Part shown: in pieces, positions 11,035 to 21,471 of the stretch | Layout: each line of letters begins with the position of its first letter | How positions within the stretch are numbered: position 1 is the stretch's first letter | Assembly (NCBI GenBank): GCA_013180625.2 | Contig: SNVD02010297.1 | Coordinates: 1-64,000, forward strand | Length of the DNA stretch: 64,000 bases | Direction: 5' to 3' | Source: Boswellia sacra | Taxonomy: Eukaryota > Streptophyta > Magnoliopsida > Sapindales > Burseraceae | Translations under genes and position numbers: made by a program | Notes under the pieces: generated by a model | Database searches by the model: none | Seen by the model: only the letters and a program-made list of their open reading frames with translations | Told to the model about the DNA's origin: nothing

Positions 11035-11494
11035 TTACATTGGCTTCATCAACTTCATCTTCTTCTTCATTTGGTTGTTTGCACATATTAAAAACATTAA
11101 GTTCTAATGTCATGTTTCCAAATGATAGCTTCATGACTCCATTCCTGCAATTAATCAAAGCATTAGAAGTAGCTAGAAATGGACGCCCTAAAATAACAGG
11201 AATTGAATTGCTTACTTCCACTGGTTGTGTGTCCAAGACGATAAAATCCACTGGGTAAATGAATTTATCGACTTGAACTAACACATCTTCTACTATTCCT
11301 CTTGGTACTTTAATTGATCTATCAGCAAGCAAAAGAGTGACAGAAGTTGGTTTTAACTCACCTAGATTGAGTTTTTGAAAAACCGAGTATGGAAGCAAAT
11401 TCACACTAGCACCAAGATCAAGTAAAGCTTGTTCAATTTTATGGTCTCCAATAACACATGAAATTGTAGGACAACCTGGATCCTTATATTTCAC
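10988..11494 (-). pseudogene. Aspartic protease region of element B
   Basis: The retroviral-type aspartic protease matures the gag-pol polyprotein. The active-site segment reads LLDLGASVNLLPYSVF about 27 residues into this frame, with the catalytic Asp kept in the D-L-G-A-S form usual for Athila. It is followed by LLLADRS and a hydrophobic flap partner VILGRPFLATSNALI. The frame overlaps the end of gag and the start of the RT linker, and must be joined to each by a frame change, so the normal single polyprotein is interrupted here. Confidence 0.85.
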
Positions 11495-13071
11495 TGTATA
11501 TTATTTTGAAGAATAGCACTTACTTGCTCGGCTAGAAAGGCCTTCTTTTTCACATTTAGTTTTCTTTTCACAGTGCACAAGTCTTTCAAAAATTTTGCAT
11601 AAGAAGGTACCTGTTTGATCACATCAAGCAAGGGAATGTTGACCTTTACCTGTTTGAAAATTTCAAAGATTTCAGAATTGTGAGTTGGCTTCTTTTGTGT
11701 AGCTAATGTTTGAGGAAATGGAGGCACAGATGAGGATTTGGTTTCTTCTTCGCTAGGTGTTGGGTTGGCAGCCTCTTCCTGTCCTTTAGAGATCGATTCT
11801 TCTTCTTTCTCACAAGGATTAGGAATGTGTTTTTCAACAACCTTACCATTGCGAAGGGTCATGACTGACTTGGCTTGGTCAAAATAATGGTTATTTGAAT
11901 TTCCTGCATTTGAGTTAGATTGATCTTTGGGGTTTTGCAATGTTTGAGAAGGAAATTTTCCTTTCTCTTGGATGCTACATGTAGATGCAAATTTTGCAAG
12001 AGTTTCTGACAAATTTGCTAGTGTTTGAGTAGTTTGACTATTGAAAGTCTCTTGCTTTGTAATGAATGAATGCAATGTTTCTTCAAAGTCATTCCTAGGA
12101 GGAGGAGCATATGCATGATCATGAGAATTTTGAAAATTTTGTCGTGTTTGAAAAGGGACTTGTGAAGATTGTGCATGATTATCATTTTTCCAGCTAAAAT
12201 TTGGATGATTTCTCCAACCAGGATTGTAGGTTTGTGAATATGGATTGTGATTTGGCCTTTTGAAAGTGTTCAAGGCATTGGCTTCTTCATGGAGACATTC
12301 CCTAAAGGCAGGCAAAGTTGGGTAATCATCAGTAGAATGGTCATTGTCATCACAAATGTTACAGACATTTTCTTGAATAGATTTCAATTGACCACTCTTT
12401 TTCATCTCTAAAGCCTCGACTTTTCTAGCTAGGGATGCATATTTGGCTTGAAGGTCATGGTCTTCCCTAAGGTTGTAAATACCTCTATTGGATGTCGAGG
12501 TTTGGGCCTTGCTTGGTACCTCATAGGTGCCAGCAGTGTCCCAATTTTGTGCCTTTTCTGCTAAGGAATCTAGGAAGTCAAGTGCTTCCTCAGGGTCTTT
12601 TTCTTTAAATTCTCCATACACATTAATTCTACTAGTTGCCTATCTTGAGGTGTTAACCCTTCATAGAAGTGTGCAACTATTCTCCAAGTTTCGAAACCAT
12701 GGTGAGGACAGGTATTAAGTAGTTCCTTATATCTATCCCAACATTGGTAAAGGGTTTCCCCTTGTTTCTGAGAGAAATCAGAAATTTGTCTTTTAAGAGA
12801 ATTTGTTCTATGGGTAGGAAAAAATTTTTTCAAAAATTGTTGTTTCATCTCATCCCATGAACTAATGGAATTCGACCTCAAATTTTGTAGCCATGTTCTA
12901 GCTTTATCTTTTAAAGAAAAAGGAAAAAAGCTTTAATCTAATGGTGTTTATGCTACAATTTGGGTCAGTGTAGGAGCTACATACCTCTTCAAAGAGTTTC
13001 AAGTGGGAATATGGGTTCTCCATGTCAAGGCCATGAACGGTTGTCCCCTTCATCCGTGAATATTTCTTCAT
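11491..13071 (-). pseudogene. Gag of element B (Athila type), frameshifted
   Basis: Gag forms the virus-like particle. From ATG at 13071 the start reads MKKYSRMKGTTVHGLDMENPYS, then HLKLFEEV. An extra T in a T-run near 12925 shifts the frame. The capsid-like core (SSWDEMKQQFLKKFFP, QGETLYQCWDRYKELL, FYEGLTPQDRQLVE) lies at 12881-12570. The C-terminal part (12621-11491) has a zinc-knuckle-like CNICDDNDHSTDDY, whose last Cys is replaced by Tyr, and NPGWRNHPNFSW, typical of Athila gag. It ends in a Ser- and Glu-rich tail before the protease. Confidence 0.88.
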
Positions 13072-13260
13072 GATTGTTGGCCATGTTTTCTAAGGAAGAT
13101 GATGTTTTTCTAACAAGTCTACCACTAGATGTTCGTGACCAAATTTTCATGCAAGAAAGGGAGAAGAAAAGAGAGCAAAAGATGAACACACAAAAATAAA
13201 AAATTTAGATCTAAGATGAGAAAAGAGAACACTTACAATTTTGCACGCCAATTTTTACCT

Positions 13261-13278
13261 TCCCCGGCAACGGCGCCA
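13261..13278 (-). promoter_or_regulatory. Primer-binding site of element B (tRNA-Asp)
   Basis: On the minus strand TGGCGCCGTTGCCGGGGA lies a few bases inside the upstream LTR. It matches the 18-base tRNA-Asp 3'-end complement used by Athila elements for first-strand priming. Confidence 0.9.
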
Positions 13279-13284
13279 AAAACT

Positions 13285-14813
13285 TGACACATCCGAAAAA
13301 GGATTGTCTCCCAAGTATAGGAGTGTCGAAGTAATAAAACCCGGTGAGACCGGGGTCGATCCACGAGGAAGGGAATTTAAGCGTTACAAATTATAAGCTA
13401 AACAAATGTGATATGGATGATTCAAAGAGGTGACATGATAATATCAACAAGTATGTAAGATGGTAGGTGGTATTACCGACCATTCAAATATAAAACAAAA
13501 AGCAAGAGGAGGTAAAACCATCCATGGAAATAGGTGGTATAACCAACCATAGTAAATTAAAGAACAATTTCATAAGGTGGTAGAACCTACCATAGTAAAT
13601 AAAATAAAAAGTTCATAAACAATAGAATAATTAAAATACAAGAGGAATTAACACAATAACAATGAAGGCTAAGGTTAGGGGATCCGCCCTTGATATTTCA
13701 AATAAGGATAATTAACCCATTTTAGTTATATGAATTATATTTGTTTCATCACCAATATTTATACCACTTCTTGTAAATGGGTTCAAGCATCCAATGTGCC
13801 AATCATCATATGTCTACAACAAATCAAGGTTCCTAACTAGATTCGTGTCGGTAAGGAAGAACCATACATCATCTAGAAAGGATCCAAGCATTTGATGTGC
13901 CAAGGATTGTCGACAATGGATCAAGACCTCCACTTTACGAGTGGTGTCAAGATTGATTAAGAAATTAAATATAAATCATATTGAATAAACATTATAAGAT
14001 TAAGATTATTAAGCACATATTAAGGGTTAGAGAATCCTTATTCTCATATCAAGGGTTTCACCCTTTCACCTTAGCAAAAGAGAAATTAGAAGAACATTAT
14101 AATAGAAAGAAAATAAAATGCAAGAAAAAGGAAATTCATTAATAACATAAACACACAAAACACAATACAAGATCCTAGCCAAAGCCAAAATGTTCCAGCC
14201 AAGGCCAAGATGCCCTAATGGGTCACAAGGCACCTCTATTTATAGATACATCCAGGGGCAAACTTGTCAAATTACAAGGGCATAATTGTCAAATATTAGT
14301 TGTAAATATCTTTGACAATTGGGATCATTAGGCACCGACTTTGACCATCAATTTTGACATCGAAATGTTGTGAATTTTAATCACATGTCTTCATGAAAGT
14401 TGTAGATATTTCTCTCAGCTTTCTAGAACATATTGATTTGCACAATTTGGATACGTATTTTGAGAGATACGGTCCAAATACTGAGGCCTGGTCAGACTGG
14501 GCCGAGACTGTAGATGGGTTCACTTCAAGCCCAATTTTGGTCCACTAAGAGCCCGAATTTGATGATGCTTGTGAAATGCAATCTTGTAGACAATTAAATC
14601 AGCTTTCCAAAACATTAAGAATTGCACCATTCTGATCTATAAATAGAGAGTTATGCCCATTTTACCGAACCTGTAACAAAACCAAAATTAAGAGAAATTA
14701 ATTCCAAAGATGCAAATGCTACAAATATGCTTAAGTTGAGGAATTTAATGACACCATTAATGCAATATGATGAACTAAACTCTTATTAAACATGCATATT
14801 TAAGTGTTCATCA
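13285..14813 (-). repeat. 5' LTR of element B
   Basis: Begins TGACACATCCG and ends GTTCATCA on the plus strand. It pairs with 3336-4865 and is followed directly by the target duplication tacac (14814-14818). In element orientation it is the promoter-bearing upstream LTR. Confidence 0.93.
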
Positions 14814-14818
14814 TACAC

Positions 14819-15736
14819 CTCCCAATCTCTCTCAACTCCCCAAAACTATAGCATAGCTCAAAATATAGTCTTGAATGATCTACGTGCTCATGGGTAAAAA
14901 ATAAAATATTTGGAAAAATTAATTTTTGGGTTAAGAGAAATTTTAGTCAGTTAAATCGAAGAAAAAGGCTTATATAGGCACAAAGAGGGAAACTAGGGAT
15001 CGAATTCATACATAGGTTGGCTAGAAAGGCTTAAACGATTCAAAGATGGCCTAAATCATCTTAATGTTGTATAGTCTAGGATTTCGCCTCAAGTGACAAT
15101 CAAGCAGATTCTAGAATTCAATGAAATCTTATGAAACACTTAAATTACATAAACCTTCTCTAAGAAAACAAACAACTCAGTGATCATGGCAATGTGCTCT
15201 ATGTTGTTCAAGGAATTAAAAGTAAAGCAAAAAAAAAAAAACATTTTATGCACACAAATCTATGCATAATTTATCATTTTCCAAGAGTTATTCTCCCATT
15301 TACTTATCATCAGCCCACACAACTTAAAAGAATAAAGGTATGTAGCATTTGTTAGACCTATGTTACGACTGCCTATTTCGATAATCCTTAGGACCAGTAG
15401 CCCGCAAACTTAAGGTTTTCAAGCTATATACCTTTGTCACAAAAGAAAATAACTCTCGAATAAAGAAACCAAACAGAACACTAGTTCGTTACAAAACAAG
15501 TTAGTTATACTGCAAGTTAGTTGGAATGGTTTTGAAAAGATCAAAACTGTATTCCCTAACTCTGCCGCTTCAGACAAAACAAAACCGAAATGCGCTTCAG
15601 AAATGTTTGAACTTTTCACCCTGCCACTCTAACAAGTTAGCCTACTAGATTGCTAGCAAAAAAATAAACAACAAGAAAAGAACTTTAATGAACATAATAA
15701 AAACAAAAGTAAAGAGATTCAAACTAGGGTTACTGA
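14819..15736 (-). other. Non-coding internal part of element A
   Basis: No protein is supported. The stretch around 15540-15660 aligns loosely with element B near 5930-6060 (both contain a ctctgcc phrase and an atgcg phrase), which marks homologous 3' regions of the two elements. Confidence 0.5.
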
Positions 15737-15931
15737 TTACAGTCGGAGTGTCAAATCCAATTCATGCCTCTGATCACTTCTTTCAAACCAATTTATTTGA
15801 GCCACTATTGGATCGAGTTCAAAAATGAATGCTTGCAATTTGTTGATTAGATCCTCGACAGTTGAAGCAATAACTGGGACTTTATGTGTCGATTGTGAAA
15901 TGAAGTTCTGTTCCATAGTTTGATCTCCCAA
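15737..15931 (-). pseudogene. LOG-like C-terminal remnant in element A
   Basis: The 64-codon frame reads TMEQNFISQS, EDLINKLQAF, ELDPIVAQINWF. It aligns residue by residue with the C-terminal part of the LOG-derived sequence in element B (AMEQNFIPHS, GELLDKLQ, EPDPASTQINWA) and with the LOG family ending (FI..S, VSA, EL..KL). Similarity extends into the DNA, where both read ctatggaaca. No N-terminal LOG half or PGGxGT motif is found here. Upstream on the minus strand is unrecognisable sequence. It seems to be a diverged, truncated form of the same passenger, and on its own it cannot be an enzyme. Confidence 0.6.
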
Positions 15932-16240
15932 GTAACACTTGATTTAATGTCATCAGCTCGACGTTCCTACAAAACAATATAAAATAAACAAGTAAACAAA
16001 ATTAGGAAAAAAATAGCAAGTATAAATCAAACATAAAAAACAACTAATTAAAAGAAAATAAACAACAAGAAAAGAAGAAAAATTGAAGCTAATTATATCT
16101 GGTTCAGCTAGGATAGGAGTTGAAGTAAAAATCTTCTTCAAAGATTTAAAAATTTGGATAGTTTTATTGGTCTCCTCACATGATTTTGCTTCAAGAATTG
16201 ATGATTTAAGCTTGAATTCAAAAATTTCTTGGAGTAATGG

Positions 16241-17425
16241 TTACAAATTTAACATGATGACATGAAGATTTCTATAATCTAAGGTGCTATTGCAACCTAA
16301 TCTAGGAGAGATTTTAGTTTCATCAAGGCAAAGTTTCTTAAAAATAGAACATGCCATCAAAATAATGTCTGTACCATAATTATAAAATGCTCTAGTAGTG
16401 GAACAAGGAAAACTCCCTGAATTCTTTAATTTCTGAGGCACTTGCTTTCTTAAAATGGTGGTGCACTCCTTTCTTAGCTTCTTCACTTCATGTTCTTCCA
16501 ATTCCTTTTTGTTGGACAAAGTTTCTTCCATGAATCTCATAAATCTAGGTGTTTGCTCCAACAAATCTACAAAAGAAATGTTAATATGTAATTTCTTAAA
16601 AATATCAAGAAATTTAGGAAATTGCTTATCTAAGTTGTTCCTTTTGAGATGTTGAGGAAAAGGGATTGGTGGCACATATGATGGTGGTGATGTTGCTAGA
16701 TGTGGCTGCTCAATGTTCTCCTTAAATTGGCATGTATGTTGGCTATCCTCAGCTTCCTTGTAATTGTCGTGGGACCTGTCAATTTGTTCTTCTCTTGCCA
16801 ATGCAATCATCATCACTTCCTCATTATTTGTTTCAATGCTGCTTGAGATTGCTTCTTGAGGTTTTGTTGAAATCATACTTGCCAATTGGATTACTTGCAT
16901 CTCAAGATTTCGAATTGACGCTTCTTGGGTTTGAAAAGTCTTTTTTGTTTTAGCCGTGAATTGAGAAGTGTTTGCTAAAAATTGAGAAACGCTTGTTGAA
17001 AATTTAGAGACATTGGCATCAAATTGAACAAGAGCTTCCTCCAAACTACTTTTCTCTTCTTTAGACTGCAAAATTTGAGAATCAAAACAATTGAGATCAT
17101 TATCCCATGAGTGGTTGGGAAAATTTGTCCAAGATGAATCATAGGTGTTTGGGTATGTGTTTGAGGGATAATAGAATTCTTGCCTTTGAAAGTTTGGCAC
17201 ATGCTTTGTCTGGCAAGTATTTGGGACTACAAAGTGGTTCCCAACTGTACAATCAATACTACAATGACCTCGACCACACCATTTACATACAACATTCACA
17301 TTCAAATTTCTCAAGTTCCCTGACAAGGCTCTGACTTCGACTTTTAGCATCTCTTTGGATAAAGCTACAACTAAATCCTTTAATTCATCTATAACTTCAA
17401 AATCAATTTCCATGCCTATTGTCAC
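16241..17425 (-). CDS. C-terminal gag ORF of element A running into a decayed protease
   Basis: An open frame of 394 codons. Near residue 48 it has a compact zinc-knuckle-like CKWCGRGHCSIDC, one residue shorter between Cys2 and His than the usual CX2CX4HX4C. Next come a Tyr/Asn/Pro-rich patch with SSWTNFPNHSWDND (Athila gag: WRNHPNFSW), heptad-like helical stretches with many Gln and Ser, and FPKFLDIFKKLHINISFVDLL, the Athila gag tail. After VPQKLKNSGSF, where protease should begin, the active site DLGAS is replaced by NYGTD although SIFKKLCLDE is still recognisable. The capsid-like N-terminal half seen in element B is absent. The open frame may still make a protein, but not a working protease. 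Confidence 0.7.
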   Translation of the reverse strand: MTIGMEIDFEVIDELKDLVVALSKEMLKVEVRALSGNLRNLNVNVVCKWCGRGHCSIDCTVGNHFVVPNTCQTKHVPNFQRQEFYYPSNTYPNTYDSSWTNFPNHSWDNDLNCFDSQILQSKEEKSSLEEALVQFDANVSKFSTSVSQFLANTSQFTAKTKKTFQTQEASIRNLEMQVIQLASMISTKPQEAISSSIETNNEEVMMIALAREEQIDRSHDNYKEAEDSQHTCQFKENIEQPHLATSPPSYVPPIPFPQHLKRNNLDKQFPKFLDIFKKLHINISFVDLLEQTPRFMRFMEETLSNKKELEEHEVKKLRKECTTILRKQVPQKLKNSGSFPCSTTRAFYNYGTDIILMACSIFKKLCLDETKISPRLGCNSTLDYRNLHVIMLNL

Positions 17426-18385
17426 AGCTTAAAAACAAGAAAATCAACATGCAAACAATTAAAAACAAGATTGAAATTTTTATTAAAACAAAATGAATGC
17501 AAACTAAAATGAATGCTAAACAAATAATACTACAAAATCAAATTCACAAAAAACAATACTTAAAACTCAAAATCATAATCCATAACAATGCAAAAATCAC
17601 ACAATCAATTTCAAGAATTCAATTCATTCTCAAACAACTCAATTTGCAAAGAGAAATTTGGAAACAACTAGAAAATCAATCAAAAACAGTCACAAAACTA
17701 GTTACCATCACCCCAAAAACTTTAAAACATGACAGATAACCCCTATAGAATTATCCAACTTTAAAAATTTATGCATACACCCCTATTGGAAAATTTTCAC
17801 CAAATTTCTTTCAATTGATGGAGTATGGAAGCTTAGATCTCTCTATTTAGATTGGTTAAGGAGGAGAGGAGGAGTGATGACTGTCGGAATCTGGAAAAGA
17901 AGAGGAACAAGGAAGAGATGGGTGGCTAGTGGTGGTTGATGGTGGTTTAGGTGGTGGTCCGAATCTTAGATTGAGGTTTTGGAGGTGTTTCCATGATTGT
18001 TTGAGGTTGGCGAAGAAGAAAGAATGGTAGATGGAGTCCCGATCTACACTTTGGTTGGGGTGGTGAAGTCTTACTCACCGGCGGCCGGTGATAAATAGTA
18101 ACAATGATGGGAGAAAGATGGGGTTGGAAATCAGGTTGCGCTCCTACGCAAGGAGACTTACGTGATTGCGTGAAGCTTTTGTTTCTCTTGAAATTTTTTA
18201 ATGATAAAAAAATATCACACAAAAATTAGACTGAAATAAAAGTTGAAAATTCAACACACCAAAAATATTTAATAGTATTAAACAACAAGAAAAGAAAAAC
18301 AATACAAACAAAAGTTAGATGCAAACAATATATAGATACACACCAAAATAGACTTAAATTATTTCGATATTAATAAACAAGACAA
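17426..18385 (-). other. Leader region of element A
   Basis: Lies between the primer-binding site and the gag remnant. It is AT-rich apart from a patch at 17840-18130 (minus-strand frame 18222-17947, Pro/Gln-rich) that matches nothing I recognise. The usual N-terminal gag is not visible. Confidence 0.5.
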
Positions 18386-18403
18386 TCCCTGGCAACGGCG
18401 CCA
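18386..18403 (-). promoter_or_regulatory. Primer-binding site of element A (tRNA-Asp)
   Basis: The minus strand reads TGGCGCCGTTGCCAGGGA. It differs from the element B site by a single base and lies seven bases inside the LTR. It supports a shared Athila-type priming mechanism. Confidence 0.88.
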
Positions 18404-18410
18404 AAAAACT

Positions 18411-19747
18411 TGTGAAAAATCCACAAGTATACGGAGTCATTACAAGTAATAAAGTAAAAGTATAGATATCGTTCCTACAAAGACTGTTGTTACTAATTAC
18501 CGAAATTTTATTAACTCTTATTTAAAATAAAAAGAATCAAAATTGAGATTTGATTTGTAGGGAGATTTAATAGAAAATTAACACTAACAAAAAGCAGTCA
18601 CGAAACTAAAAAGAGAATACAATGACACAACGCTCTACGGTATCAATTTCGCCGAAATTAATCAACTCTAGTTATTAATTACTATAATATCAACCTTATT
18701 CCTCATTGTTGCCAGTCGATTTTACTGATGTAATTGTTATTCTTTCTCAAGCAATAACAATGTATATTAATATTTTAGAATCGCATCTTTGTCTTGTCTA
18801 ACTCACTATTAATACCCATTAAGCACAAGAAATCAATAAGATTGCACAAATCACATTCATATCTCTATCTCATGTTGATTTATGGTAAAATAATTAATGA
18901 TTAATATGAATATCACTTCTCAGTCTCAATTCATATATTAAATAATGTAAAAGTTGATCAGGCTTTCACAAGCATTAAGCATATAATTAAATTGCTCAAC
19001 AATCATGGAATAAATAACTAATATATTGAATTCAATTAACTAGAGTATCATAATTTGGCTGTATCTTAACCTAGAAGACAAAACTTAATTCATATTAAAA
19101 AAAATACACGGAACAAACATAATTAAAAAGGAGGGAAAAAGAAAACTAGACTGTTGGAGACAAATTCGATGACTATGGATTTCTAGCATCGAAAACCGTC
19201 GCACCAACTGCCACAAGAGGGGAGAGAGTTTCTCTTTCTAAAGGGTGAAGAGTTCTTCTCCCAAATATCCTAAAATGAGAAAAATTCTCATATTTATAAG
19301 TAATGGCTAAATTGTAAAAATTGAAAGCTTCAACTTAGGGGGCCAACTACAAAATTATAAACTTGCTACAGTATCGCAAATACTACAAATTATAATTTTA
19401 CCCTTTTGTACAAAAATACACATAACTTCTCATACAAAACTCTGATTGATGAACCATAAACTCTTCCAGAAAGTAGACTTTTGGGGCTTTCCGACGGTAT
19501 ATCACATGAACTCTAGTTAGTTACATATCGATATAGAAAAATCTGAGAAGTTGACATACCATTTAAGGATAATGACTGTAATTGCTCAAATTACCGTATT
19601 TTTGCTTACAAATTCTCCACATTCATACTCCAACGTTATTTAACCTACACAAACACAAAGCACATGTAAAAGTAACAAAAATACCCAAAAATTGACAGAA
19701 TATTAGGCTTAAAGATATTTAAATTGTGAGTATAAACCAACTTATCA
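18411..19747 (-). repeat. 5' LTR of element A
   Basis: Begins TGTGAAAAATCC and ends CTTATCA on the plus strand, pairing with 1187-2529. In the first 170 bases I count about sixteen differences, so this pair is clearly more diverged than the LTRs of element B. Confidence 0.85.
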
Positions 19748-20049
19748 ACCAACCTCTGGTTGCCTTTTTTCTTTGGTTCTAGGTTTGGTTGTTTTGTTGT
19801 TAGCTTGCTGGATTACGTGATTGATTCTTGTTCTCTCTCAAGCTTGTTATTTATTTTTTTTATTTATGCTGGTTCCATTTTATGAAGTCAACTGAACTGA
19901 ATTTTTTCATCAAGATGTGATTTTTAGGGTTCTTGCCTCTTGGCTTAATTGCTGAAATGTGTTTGTTTCTTGGATTTAACTTGTATAGGCATATTTAAAC
20001 AAATTTGTGGGATCTTTGTTTAAATACCCACAAAGATCCTCAAGTTCAG
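19748..20049. other. Junction sequence between elements A and C, unassigned
   Basis: T-rich and non-coding. It is not a copy of the element C LTR, and no tRNA-Met primer site is visible. It could be original host DNA or the 5' leader of element C. Confidence 0.4.
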
Positions 20050-20092
20050 CAAGACTTATGAGAAAGAGCTTCACAACCTTGCACGAGAGGTC

Positions 20093-20959
20093 GTGGGATT
20101 GCGGATCTTTGTGGAGCATGAGTTGCGAGCAATCCGTGACGAAGTGGAGGAATCTTGCATGGAATGGGAGAAGCACCAATGTGACCATGGTAACTCTTCT
20201 TACCCAAGTGGGCTAAGCACTATGCATGTCCCTACTCCTGCCACATCCAATGGCACTCGAAACGCCACGAAAGTTGAAAACTTCCTATTTGGCTTGGAGC
20301 AATACTTCGAAGCCAAGCGTGTCAACGATGATGCTTCAAGGATTGGCATTGCACCTACATTCCTTTGAGATGAAGCCCAATTGTGGTGGCGTCGCAAGCA
20401 TAGCAACGTGGGAAGAGGCATCTTATCCCTTCGTACATAGGAGGATTTCAAGAGAGAGCTTCAGAAGCACTTCTCTCCTAGCAATGCCGAGAAGGAGGCA
20501 AGGGGTCGCCTCTGTCATTTGAAGCAAGATGGCACAATCTGTGAGTACATCGAAGAGTACACTAGCATCATCCTCAAGATCGAGGACATGTCCGAAAAGG
20601 ATTCTCTCTTCTATTTCCTCGACGGACTTAAAGATTGGGCAAGGGTTGAGCTTGAGAGGCGTGGCGTGCAGAATCTTGATGATGCCATAGCCGTGGCCGA
20701 GTCCCTCATTGACTACACATCCCAATCCAAAGAGAGGAAGACCAACCAAGGGAAAGGTGGGGGAGAGCAGAATACCAAGACGGAACATGCTCGAAAGGAA
20801 GGTGGTGCACGAAAACCATCCGGGGGAGACAAGCGTGACACACCCAACAAAGGTAAGTCCGATACCCCTAAATCTAAAAGTCCTTGCTTCATTTGTGATG
20901 ATCCTCATTGGGTGCGTGATTGCCCAAAGAGGAAGGCCCTCAATGCCTTAGCCGCTTAA
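20093..20959 (+). pseudogene. Gag of chromovirus element C
   Basis: The frame reads HELRAIRDEVEESCMEWEK, then ENFLFGLEQYFEAKRV and QLWW. An early stop lies near 20366 and a frame change near 20430. From 20519 it continues EYIEEYTSIILKIEDMSEKD, FYFLDGLKDWARVELERRGV, then a basic Gly/Lys-rich linker, and ends with the zinc knuckle CFICDDPHWVRDC (CX2CX4WX4C-like, with the His replaced by Trp-adjacent residues). The motif order is that of plant chromovirus gag. It packages element RNA when intact; the stop and the shift prevent a full product. Confidence 0.82.
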
Positions 20960-20968
20960 CATGAGAGC

Positions 20969-21453
20969 GTGCAAAATGAGGAGCTTCAAGCGGAGATGGT
21001 TTCTCTCCATACCATTGGCGCATTTAAAAGACCCACCCATGTTCAAAAGGGTCTAATGTATGTAAGCGCCACAATCAATGGTAAGGATGTGCGTGCGATG
21101 CTCGATACAGGAGTCACGCATAACTTCATTTCCGAAGACGAGGCCAAACGGTTAGGCCTCAAATATGTCAATGGAGGAAACACAATCAAGGCAGTAAACT
21201 CACCGCCAAAGTAATATTGGGAGTGTCCAAGGCAACAACGGTACAACTTGGCACATGGAACGGTAAGCTTGATTTCTCTATCATTCCCATAGATGACTTT
21301 CAAGTAGTGCTTGGAATGGAATTCTTCGACCAAGTTCATGCCTTCCCCATACCATCTTCTAACTCCCTCACAATACTCGATGGGAGTTATGCATGCATGG
21401 TCAAGGCGGAACGCATAGCCAAGGTTGAAGGCAAAACATTCTCTGCACTATAA
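20969..21453 (+). pseudogene. Aspartic protease of element C, frameshifted
   Basis: The catalytic segment AMLDTGVTHNFISEDEAKRL keeps D-T-G, with Val in place of the usual Ala or Ser after it. The frame stops near 21212, and the second half, DFQVVLGMEFFDQVHAFPIP, lies in another frame (21217-21453). This protease would cut the gag-pol polyprotein. The break lies between the active site and the flap partner region. Confidence 0.82.
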
Positions 21454-21471
21454 CTCAAACGGGGAACGAAG

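Larger units (their letters stand above)
3336..14813 (-). mobile_element. Element B: Athila-type Ty3/gypsy retrotransposon with passenger genes
   Basis: An 11.5-kb element bounded by LTRs of 1530 bp (3336-4865) and 1529 bp (13285-14813). It is flanked by the perfect 5-bp target duplication TACAC (3331-3335 and 14814-14818). It reads on the minus strand in the order LTR, tRNA-Asp primer site, gag, protease, reverse transcriptase with RNase H, integrase, a small ORF of unknown origin, a LOG-derived pseudogene, a long non-coding 3' region with polypurine tract, LTR. About twenty differences over 1.53 kb (roughly 1 percent) separate the LTRs, so the insertion is recent. The gag and pol frames are nevertheless broken in several places, so this copy is not autonomous now. 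The motifs and primer type fit the Athila lineage. Confidence 0.93.
1187..19747 (-). mobile_element. Element A: Athila-related gypsy retrotransposon lacking pol, split by element B
   Basis: Two direct repeats of about 1.34 kb (1187-2529 and 18411-19747), each TG...CA, bound this element. A primer-binding site complementary to tRNA-Asp (18386-18403) and a G-rich polypurine tract (2530-2545) show that it reads on the minus strand. Without inserted element B its internal part is about 4.4 kb. It holds the C-terminal part of gag, a decayed protease beginning and a LOG-like remnant, with no reverse transcriptase or integrase, so it must have depended on proteins made elsewhere. Its LTRs differ by several percent by eye, more than those of B, as expected for the older host of a nested insertion. 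No 5-bp target duplication is seen: aatgt lies before 1187 and accaa after 19747. Confidence 0.85.
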
